Below, piece after piece: positions 7,221 through 14,071 of a stretch of 14,071 nt of DNA. The position numbers were made by a program, and so were the translations under genes. Source of the DNA: Psychrobacter sp. (GTDB lineage Bacteria; Pseudomonadota; Gammaproteobacteria; Pseudomonadales; Moraxellaceae); the NCBI GenBank assembly GCA_012270355.1, contig JAAXIL010000093.1, positions 529 to 14,599 on the forward strand, given 5' to 3'. The notes beneath the pieces were generated by a model that saw only the letters and a list, made by a program, of their open reading frames with translations, searched no databases and was not told where the DNA came from. Each line of letters begins with the position of its first letter. Position 1 is the stretch's first letter.

Positions 7221-10200
7221 ATGGCAGTCATTCATATTGATGGCAAATCTGTCGAAGTTGATGGAGCAGACAACCTGCTTGAAGCATGTCTGTCGCTTGG
7301 CATTGACGTGCCTTATTTCTGCTATCACCCGGCGTTGGGGTCGGTTGGCTCATGTCGTCAGTGTGCGGTCAAACAGTATAACAATGCCGAAGATGCAGAG
7401 GCAGGTAAGGGTAGGCTGGTCATGTCGTGCATGACCGCCCCGACGCAAGACATGTATATTTCGGTGGATGATGCTGAAGCCAAAGCCTTTCGAGCCTCGA
7501 TGGTTGAGTTTTTGATGACCAATCATCCGCATGATTGTCCGACTTGTCCCGAAGGGGGGCATTGTCATTTGCAAGACATGACGTATATGTCGGGGCACAA
7601 TCAGCGTCGCTATCGTTTCACCAAACGCACCCATCAAAACCAATACCTTGGACCCTTTATCAAGCATGAGATGAACCGCTGTATCGCTTGCTACCGCTGT
7701 GTTCGATTCTATAAGGATTATGCAGGTGGTGATGACTTGGGCGTATATGCTTCCGCTAATCGAGTTTATTTTGGACGGGAAGCTGACGGACAATTGCAAA
7801 GCGAATTTTCGGGCAACCTCACTGAAGTTTGTCCAACAGGTGTATTCACGGATAAAACCCACGCTGACCACTACAATCGCAAATGGGACATGCAATATGC
7901 CCCAAGCATTTGTCATGGATGTTCGGCAGGCTGTAACATTTCTCCGTGGGAGCGGTATGGCGAAATCAGACGCATTGAGAACCGTTATATCGGTGAAGTC
8001 AATGGCTACTTTTAATGAGAATTAGGACGCTTTAGCTATGGTTATGTCAACCGTGATGACCGTCCGACCAATCCGCTCGAACGCATCAATGGCAAAACGG
8101 TCAAAATCAGTTTGGATTATGCGTTAGATGAAGCAGTAAAACGTCTAAAAGACAAAAAAGTGATTGGCATTGGCTCACCTCGTGCCAGCTTGGAAACCAA
8201 TTTTGCCTTAAAAAAACTGGTCGGCTTTGACAACTTTTCAACAGGGCTCAATCAGCATCAGCAATCGTTAGTTGAAACCTGTATCGACATTTTGAAAACA
8301 GACGGCATTCACAATGCTTCGCTAAAAGAAATCGAAAGTCATGATGCGGTGTTGGTACTCGGAGAAGACATTACCCAAACCAGCTCACGTGTGGCGTTGG
8401 CAGTCAGACAGTCAGCAAAGAATAAAGCCCTCAAAATGGCAGAAGCCTTAAAGACACAAGACTGGCTTGCCGAACCTGTCAAACGTATTGGACAGAATGA
8501 ACTCAGCCCGGTATATGTGATTGACAGTGTACAAACCAAGCTTGATGACATCAGCAAAATCAGTTGTATTGCCACGCCCGAGGACATTGCCACGCTAGGA
8601 TTTGCAGTTGCCAAAGCAATTGCCAGTGTGGATGCATCCCAAGATGTGCAAAATTTATCGGTTGATGCTTTTAAAGCGTCAGAAGCGTCAAACAGCGAGC
8701 ATGGCGACGGACATGACGACGATAAAAATGACACTTCTGATGAACATGAAGGTCAAGACCATGAGCAAAGCCAGATGAATCAGCTTGCTCAGCAAATCGC
8801 TATTGATTTGTTGCAAGCCAATCAACCCTTAGTGGTGTCGGGTACCAGTTTGTTCCATCAGCCCATTATCGAAGCGTCTGCTCAAATTGTCCATGCATTG
8901 AGCGACAAACGCCAAGCCATTCAAACTGCTGAGCAAGAGCGGGTTACGGCTCACAATGATCGTATTTCTCGACTCCAAGCGGAGCAAGCCTCGTATCAAC
9001 CGCAAGAAGATGAAGACTTAAGTGCCAAACCGAAAAAGCAAGCGGGCGATGAAAAGCAAGACGACGTGCGTGACCCTGCCACAGGCGAGCAATTAGAGCA
9101 ACGGCAGGTCAATGAGCAATATCAATCGCAAGCCAGCATCTATCTATGCGTGCCCGATGCCAATAGCATTGGTGTGTGTTTGCTGGGGGGAAAACCGCTT
9201 GAGGAGTTGCTTGCTCATGACTTTGAACAAGTGCAGACAGTTATTGTTGCGGAGAATCAACTAACCGATGCGATTAGCGTCGAAAAATTAGCAAACTTGC
9301 TCAATGACAAAAAGGTAATTGCCTTAGATCATCAATTCTTACATTGGCATGAATATGTAGGATTGGTGTTACCGTCTGCCAGCTTTGCTGAAGCCGATGG
9401 CACGTTGGTATCGGCTGAGGGGCGGGCTCAACGCTTTTTCCAAGTGTATGACCCCCGTTATTACCACCCCAATAGCGATATTGTCGAAGGTTGGCGATGG
9501 CTTCATGCCTTGCAGACCAGCATAGAGGGTCTGCCAACGGCGTGGACTCAGCTTGATGATGTCATTAACGAATTGATTCGTACGCATCCCAACTTAGCCC
9601 TGATTAAAGACGTTGCTCCGACAGCTGATTTTCGCATTACGGGCTTAAAAGTCGCCCGTGAACCTCGTCGATATTCGGGACGCACTGCCATGCGAGCCCC
9701 GCTATCGGTGCATGAACCCATGCAACCTAAAGATAGGGACACCTCGCTGACCTTTTCTATGGAAGGTTATCAAGGCGAAAAAACGCCCAGCTCAATGATT
9801 CCGTTTGCGTGGTCGGCAGGGTGGAACTCTCCGCAAGCGTGGAACAAATATCAAGATCATGTGGGCGGACACCTCAAACACGGTGACCCGGGCATACGTT
9901 TGTTTGATGCGTTGGAAGCGGAACAACGGTTGCCAAAAAAAGAATATACCGCACCCTCGCAAACCGTCATGCCAAAAAGCAGTTTATTTGAAGGGCGGGC
10001 AAAACTGATTCCGATTTATGATATGTTTGCCAAATCCCCGATGGGTAGTCGAAGTCCTGTTGTTGAAAGCCAGTTACCCGAACCCGCATTTTATGTGAGC
10101 GTTGATGATGCAGAGCGGTGGCAACTGAGTGGCAAAGATTGGCTTGCCATTAGCATTGATGGCTTGCGGATTGAGTTGCCAGTCAAATTGGTTGAGCATT

Positions 10201-10394
10201 TAGCAGAAGGATGTATTGGCTATCCCGTTGGACAAGTTCCGATTATTCATCCAAATATGCCAACAGCGGTGACAAAAATTGATCCGCCGGCAAGGCTGGT
10301 TGAAGAGTCACTTGGCGATTTGACACAAGCTCCTAATCAAATCCCTACTACTGGTGGGTTAGATTCTAATTCAGTTCAGCAGACGGGGGCATAA
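7221..10394 (+). pseudogene. nuoG: NADH-quinone oxidoreductase subunit G, interrupted by two adjacent in-frame stops
   Basis: NuoG is the 75-kDa-type iron-sulfur subunit. AGAGG lies 5 bases before the ATG. Ligands are present for N1b (C34, C45, C48, C70), N5 (H102, C106, C109, C115) and N4 (C154, C157, C160, C204), as are the first three for N7 (C231, C234, C238). Codons 265-266 (8013-8018) are TAA TGA where homologs read Leu-Cys of YFLCDRGRFGYGYVN; that Cys is the fourth N7 ligand. The same frame continues GRFSYGYVNRDDRP and then the molybdopterin-oxidoreductase-like domain to 10394, including KKVIGIGSPRAS and RYSGRTAMRA. The full frame of 1057 codons exceeds E. coli (about 908) because of two charged insertions. 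Tyr142 (NQYLGP) and Trp243 (SPWERYG) replace usual Asp and Gly. The first fragment ends at 8015. No strong ribosome binding site is evident for the second part. Confidence 0.92.
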
Positions 10395-11432
10395 ATGCAA
10401 ATTACTCGCATCATTCCCGACGTGCCTGCTTTTTTGCAAGCCAGCATGAGTTATGAGACGTGGTCAATCCTGTTTTTGGTCACCCAATCCATTGTGATAT
10501 TTTTGGCAGTGGTGATAACCGCTGCCCTCATGATTATTTATGAGCGCCGGATGCTCGCTCTGTGGCAAGACCGCTATGGTCCAAATCGAGTGGGTCCGTT
10601 TGGCTCTTTGCAACTTGTGGCGGATATGCTCAAAATCTTCTTTAAGGAAGATTGGACGCCTAAGTTTACCGATAAATTTATGTTTGTCCTTGCCCCTGCG
10701 ATTGCCATGTTCACAGCATTGGCGTCGTTTGCCATTATTCCGATTTCACCAACGCTTGGCGTGGCGGATTGGAACATTGGCATTTTGTTTTTCTTTGCGA
10801 TGGCGGGCATGGCGGTTTATGCGGTGATGTTTGGTGGTTGGGCATCCGCCAATAAATACTCGTTGCTTGGCGGGTTACGCTCGGCAGCTCAAACCATCAG
10901 CTATGAAGTGTTTTTGGGCTTGTCATTAATGGGCGTGGTTGCCATGACTGGCTCATTTAATTTGCGTGAAATTGTTGAGTCGCAAGTTGGTGGATTTTGG
11001 CATTGGAATTTCTTTCCGCAAATTTTGGGCTTTCTAACCTTTGTGGTGGCAGGGGTGGCAGTCACGCACAGACACCCATTTGACCAACCCGAAGCCGAGC
11101 AGGAGCTGGCAGAAGGATATCACGTTGAATATTCGGGCATGAAGTTCGGCATGTTCTTTATTGGCGAGTATGTCAATGTTGTGTTGATTTCTGCATTGAT
11201 GACGTGTTTGTTTTTTGGTGGTTGGTCTGCCCCGATTGACCTCGGTTTTTCATTTTTGCCCCCAGCATTTTGGTTTATTATCAAAACCTTGTTTTTTATG
11301 ACGATGTTTGTACTGGCGCGAGGGTCGCTCATGCGTCCTCGCTATGACCAAGTGATGAACTTCGGTTGGAAGGTATGCTTGCCGGTCACCTTGATTAACC
11401 TATTAGTCACAGCTTGGGTGATTTTGATTTAA
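10395..11432 (+). CDS. nuoH: NADH-quinone oxidoreductase subunit H
   Basis: NuoH is the membrane subunit that forms the entrance of the quinone chamber and links it to the proton-pumping arm. The 345-residue protein (325 in E. coli) has about eight hydrophobic helices. Its hallmark cytoplasmic loops are [44 protein letters not shown] and the acidic [20 protein letters not shown], then EYSGMKFG and [17 protein letters not shown] near the end. The ATG directly follows the nuoG TAA, and GGGGG at 10385-10389 serves as ribosome binding site. All recognised conserved charged residues appear present. No lesion is visible. Confidence 0.97.
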   Translation: MQITRIIPDVPAFLQASMSYETWSILFLVTQSIVIFLAVVITAALMIIYERRMLALWQDRYGPNRVGPFGSLQLVADMLKIFFKEDWTPKFTDKFMFVLAPAIAMFTALASFAIIPISPTLGVADWNIGILFFFAMAGMAVYAVMFGGWASANKYSLLGGLRSAAQTISYEVFLGLSLMGVVAMTGSFNLREIVESQVGGFWHWNFFPQILGFLTFVVAGVAVTHRHPFDQPEAEQELAEGYHVEYSGMKFGMFFIGEYVNVVLISALMTCLFFGGWSAPIDLGFSFLPPAFWFIIKTLFFMTMFVLARGSLMRPRYDQVMNFGWKVCLPVTLINLLVTAWVILI

Positions 11433-11454
11433 GTCAGTATATTGAGAAAGTACG

Positions 11455-12015
11455 ATGTTAAAAGCAGTACTAACAACCTTAAAAAATACGGTGGTGGGCA
11501 TGTTTACCATCATCCGTTCCATGTGGATGGTCAATAGCCATGCTATCCGTCCTCGGGATACCATTTTGTATCCCGAAGAGCCTGTCCCTGTGCCGCCCCG
11601 TTTTCGAGGGCGTATCGTGTTGACGCGTGACCCTGACGGAGATGAACGCTGTGTAGCTTGCAACCTGTGTGCGGTGGCGTGCCCTGTGGGGTGCATCTCG
11701 CTACAAAAAGCAGAGCGAGAGGACGGGCGTTGGTATCCAGAGTTCATCCTCATCAATTTTAGCCGCTTTATATTTTTTGGCATGTGTGAAGAAGCCTGCC
11801 CGACGACTGCCATTCAATTGACACCCGACTTTGAACTGGGCGAATATGTGCGACAGAATCTAGTATATGACAAAGAGCATTTATTGATTTCTGGACCAGG
11901 CAAATATCCCGATTATAATTATTATCGGGTGTCGGGCATGGCGATTGCTGACAAACCTAAAGGGGCGGCGGAAAACGAAGCGGAACCCGTTGATTTACGG
12001 AGTTTGTTGCCATGA
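11455..12015 (+). CDS. nuoI: NADH-quinone oxidoreductase subunit I with two cluster-ligand cysteines replaced
   Basis: NuoI is the 23-kDa-type ferredoxin-like subunit with [4Fe-4S] clusters N6a and N6b, bridging NuoG to NuoB. The 186 residues match E. coli NuoI almost throughout: [32 protein letters not shown] and [15 protein letters not shown]. The first motif is intact (C66, C69, C72, C76 in [12 protein letters not shown]). The second should read CIFCGLCEEACP but reads [12 protein letters not shown]: residues 105 and 108 are Phe (TTT at 11767 and 11776), while C111 and C115 remain. By family knowledge N6b uses both lost Cys, so that cluster cannot form normally. Residue 99 is Leu (CTC) where E. 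coli has Arg. All three fit G-to-T changes. GAGAAAG lies upstream of the ATG. The stop overlaps the nuoJ start (ATGA). Confidence 0.93.
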   Translation: MLKAVLTTLKNTVVGMFTIIRSMWMVNSHAIRPRDTILYPEEPVPVPPRFRGRIVLTRDPDGDERCVACNLCAVACPVGCISLQKAEREDGRWYPEFILINFSRFIFFGMCEEACPTTAIQLTPDFELGEYVRQNLVYDKEHLLISGPGKYPDYNYYRVSGMAIADKPKGAAENEAEPVDLRSLLP

Positions 12016-12776
12016 CCGATTTGTTAGCAAATACCAGTTTGGTTGGATTTTATGCCTTGGGTTTTGTGGCAATATTTGCCAGTCTTCGGGTAATTATGCT
12101 TGCCAATCCTGTGCATGCGATTTTATCGATGATCGTATCGTTGCTCGCTTTGGCAGGCATCTTTTTTATTTTAGGTGCCCCCTTTGCAGGAGCATTGCAA
12201 GTCATCGTCTATGCAGGTGCGATTTTGGTGCTGTTTGTGTTTGTGATTATGATGCTTAATTTGGGCATCACCACGGACGCTCGAGAAAGTCGTTGGCTTG
12301 CTGGCGATGTTTGGGCAGTTCCTGGAGGGTTAACTTTAATCATTGGCGTGGTATTGTTTGCCATGTTGCAAGGTGGTGTATTCGGTCAGCATGATACCGT
12401 TGATCATGCTTCCGCTGTCGTCACGACGACGGCTTTGGCTGGCACCCAAACGGTTTCTGCCAAAGCGGTGGGAACAGCATTGTTTACGCAATATGTGTTG
12501 CTTGTTGAAGTGGCAGCGATGTTGCTACTGGCGGCATTGGTGGCAGCCTATCATCTCGGTAAAAAAGCCTTGGATGATGAAAACTTAAGCCATAATAGTC
12601 AACGCCGTCAGATCTTACTTGACGAGGCAGGAAGCATTGCCGAGTATGACAATGCCGATGCAACCGATGCCGTAGAATATGCCAAACCCTATACCTATCA
12701 ATCGGTTAACCCCCATTTATACAAAAAGTCATCATCCCAAACCACTCGCAACGCTAAGGGGCAATATGATGGCTAA
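12012..12776 (+). CDS. nuoJ: NADH-quinone oxidoreductase subunit J
   Basis: NuoJ is a five-helix membrane-arm subunit beside NuoK, involved in coupling quinone reduction to proton movement. The conserved block is clear: [42 protein letters not shown] and FVIMMLNLG, then [33 protein letters not shown]. The protein is 254 residues against 184 in E. coli. The excess is mostly a polar C-terminal tail of about 65 residues after [12 protein letters not shown]. The start overlaps the nuoI stop and GGAG at 11999-12002 is the likely ribosome binding site. The 3' end overlaps nuoK by 8 bases. No lesion is visible. Confidence 0.95.
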   Translation: MTDLLANTSLVGFYALGFVAIFASLRVIMLANPVHAILSMIVSLLALAGIFFILGAPFAGALQVIVYAGAILVLFVFVIMMLNLGITTDARESRWLAGDVWAVPGGLTLIIGVVLFAMLQGGVFGQHDTVDHASAVVTTTALAGTQTVSAKAVGTALFTQYVLLVEVAAMLLLAALVAAYHLGKKALDDENLSHNSQRRQILLDEAGSIAEYDNADATDAVEYAKPYTYQSVNPHLYKKSSSQTTRNAKGQYDG

Positions 12777-13170
12777 GGTAAATTTGACTGATTTAAATGC
12801 TGTGCAAACCCATGAAATGGTAGCCAATCAAGAAAGTTTGGTTATTGTTGATGATGCCCCTAATTTAGGCGTGCCGATGACACATGGGCTAATTTTGGCA
12901 GGGATTATATTTGCCATTGGTTTATGCGGCGTGATGGTGCGGCGTAATTTTTTATTTATGCTGATGAGCCTCGAGATTATGATGAGTGCCGCGGCATTGG
13001 CGTTTGTGGTGGCAGGCAGGCGTTGGGTCAATGCTGATGGGCAAGTGATGTTTATTTTAATTTTGACCTTGGCAGCGGCGGAAGCGGCGATTGGATTGGC
13101 GATTTTATTACAATTTTATCATCGGCGGGGTCATTTGGATGTCGATACCGCCAACGAGATGAAGGGATAG
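12769..13170 (+). CDS. nuoK: NADH-quinone oxidoreductase subunit K
   Basis: NuoK is a three-helix, MrpC-like membrane-arm subunit with two buried glutamates on the proton path. Both are present: in [17 protein letters not shown] and in [24 protein letters not shown] and [11 protein letters not shown] match the E. coli ends. I chose the ATG at 12769 because AAGGGG (12756-12761) lies 7 bases upstream; an ATG at 12766 is only 4 bases away. This gives 133 residues, with about 36 residues of polar sequence before the MTHGLIL where the 100-residue E. coli protein begins. A start at that internal ATG (about 12877) would give a family-sized protein but has no good ribosome binding site. An 8-base overlap with nuoJ suggests coupling. 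Confidence 0.93.
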   Translation: MAKVNLTDLNAVQTHEMVANQESLVIVDDAPNLGVPMTHGLILAGIIFAIGLCGVMVRRNFLFMLMSLEIMMSAAALAFVVAGRRWVNADGQVMFILILTLAAAEAAIGLAILLQFYHRRGHLDVDTANEMKG

Positions 13171-13173
13171 CAC

Positions 13174-14071
13174 ATGAGTTTTTTAGCATTGACCTTTATC
13201 TTCCCTGCTTTAAGTGCCTTGATATTGGCATTTGGACGAGGCAGACTGAATGAAGAGGCGGCCAAATACCTTGGTGTGGGTAGCATGGGGCTGTCTGCCC
13301 TTTGTGCGTTGATTGCCTCAGTAAGCTATCTCACCACACATGAGCCGAGTACGGTCATCAATGTGCCTTTATGGACTTGGATGCAAATTGGTGATTTTTC
13401 GCCAGCGTTTGGCTTAAGTTTTGATGGCTTGGCTCTCACCATGCTTGGTGTGATTACTGGGGTCGGTTTTCTCATTCATTTGTTTGCGTCATGGTACATG
13501 AAGGGCGATGCCACGTTTGCCCGCTTTTTTAGCTATATGAATTTGTTCGTTGCCAGCATGTTGTTATTGGTGCTAAGCGACAATCTATTGCTCATGTATT
13601 TGGGCTGGGAAGGGGTGGGCATCTGCTCATATTTGTTGATTGGCTATTATTACGATAATCGAGCCAATGGACGGGCGGCAATTAAAGCCTTTACCGTCAC
13701 TCGGGTCGGTGATGTGTTCTTAGCCTTTGGTTTGTTTTTATTGTTTCGAGAATTTGGCACGCTTGATATACAAACCATTATTCAAACTGCCCCGCAAGTC
13801 TTTAGTGAAAATGACCCGACTTTGAAACTTGCCACGATGATGCTGGTTGGTGGGGCGATGGGTAAGTCGGCTCAAATCCCTTTGCATACTTGGCTTGCTG
13901 ATGCGATGGCAGGTCCGACACCTGTGTCCGCTCTCATTCATGCGGCAACGATGGTGACAGCGGGCGTCTATCTGATTGCTCGCTTGCATCCCCTGTTTGT
14001 ATTGACCCCAGGCATCTTGCTGTAGTGGGTTGGGGCAGTGGGGGCCATTACGCTACTCGTCGCAGGGTTTT
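13174..14071 (+). pseudogene. nuoL: NADH-quinone oxidoreductase subunit L, 5' part, with in-frame TAG; runs off the window
   Basis: NuoL is the most distal antiporter-like proton-pumping subunit. The start at 13174 is 3 bases after nuoK and has AAGGGA 6 bases upstream. The first 283 residues follow E. coli NuoL: FDGLALTMLGVITGVGFLIH, WYMKGD, DNLLLMYLGWEGVGICSYLL (pumping Glu in WEG), AFTVTRVGDVFLAFGL, GGAMGKSAQIPLHTWLADAM (pumping Lys in GKSAQ) and GPTPVSALIHAATMVTAGVY. Codon 284 (14023-14025) is TAG, after LFVLTPGILL. The frame then continues WVGAVGAITLLVAGF to the window edge, matching the VGIVGAVTLLLAGF of E. coli, so the stop is a substitution inside the gene. E. coli NuoL has about 613 residues, so a product ending here would lack over half of its helices. 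The rest of the gene lies outside the window. Confidence 0.9.

Noticed and set aside
8016..8018. TGA at the N7 cysteine position as selenocysteine
   Set aside because: It is appealing because TGA replaces a Cys, but a TAA immediately precedes it in frame and neighbouring conserved residues are also changed. Damage explains all of it.
1046..9742. Open frames on the minus strand, the longest 188 codons at 7350-7916
   Set aside because: All lie opposite strongly conserved + strand genes, have no family resemblance and no clear ribosome binding sites. They are shadows of the coding frames.
12679..12768. Upstream start for nuoK at 12679
   Set aside because: It lies well inside nuoJ, has no ribosome binding site, and the peptide there does not resemble NuoK. 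AAGGGG supports 12769.
368..14025. Stop-codon reassignment (alternative genetic code) as explanation for the internal stops
   Set aside because: All three stop codons occur internally, and all three also end intact genes here (dcd TAG, nuoB TAG, nuoE TGA, nuoI TGA, nuoF TAA, nuoH TAA). A recoded genome would reassign one codon consistently.
1..14071. CRISPR arrays, tRNA or rRNA genes, insertion sequences, toxin-antitoxin or defence genes
   Set aside because: I looked at gaps and both strands and saw no regular spaced repeats, transposase-like frames, terminal inverted repeats or RNA gene signatures. Nearly all the window is packed coding sequence of known families.

Overview
The window is a stretch of chromosome from a gammaproteobacterium, most likely of the Moraxellaceae (Moraxella/Psychrobacter/Acinetobacter group). 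That placement is inference. It rests on protein resemblance, on a fused-type nuoCD, on a Dcd of the Acinetobacter/Burkholderia type, and on dcd lying just upstream of nuo. All genes are on the + strand.

Layout. Positions 1-89 hold a possible 3' end of an unidentified gene. Positions 119-769 hold a PAP2-family membrane phosphatase interrupted by an in-frame TAG. Positions 923-1498 hold an intact dcd (dCTP deaminase). A 283-base leader (1499-1781) holds 12-bp tandem repeats of the dcd 3' end, a long inverted repeat and a possible promoter. From 1782 to the window edge lies a tightly packed complex I operon in the order nuoA-B-C-D-E-F-G-H-I-J-K-L, with nuoL cut by the window end. Gaps are short, and several start/stop pairs overlap or abut (E/F, I/J, J/K, G/H), so translation is probably coupled.

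How the genes work together. NuoE, F and G form the NADH-oxidising arm (FMN and Fe-S clusters). NuoB, C, D and I form the connecting arm that passes electrons to quinone. NuoA, H, J, K and L belong to the proton-pumping membrane arm.

Main observation. The operon reads as homologous complex I protein from end to end with no frameshift that I can see, yet it carries point lesions at key positions. In-frame stops interrupt PAP2 (368), nuoA (2001), nuoCD (3861), nuoG (two adjacent, 8013 and 8016) and nuoL (14023). NuoI has Phe in place of two of the eight Cys that ligate its two [4Fe-4S] clusters. Other near-invariant residues in NuoC, NuoF and NuoG are also changed. Where the ancestral codon can be guessed, many changes fit G-to-T or C-to-A transversions. 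Substitutions without indels, spread over an operon and an unrelated neighbour, suggest either a mutator or oxidative history in the genome or substitution-type errors in the sequence itself. The sequence alone cannot separate these. I see no novel defence, mobile or CRISPR-like system; the unusual content is this pattern of damage.
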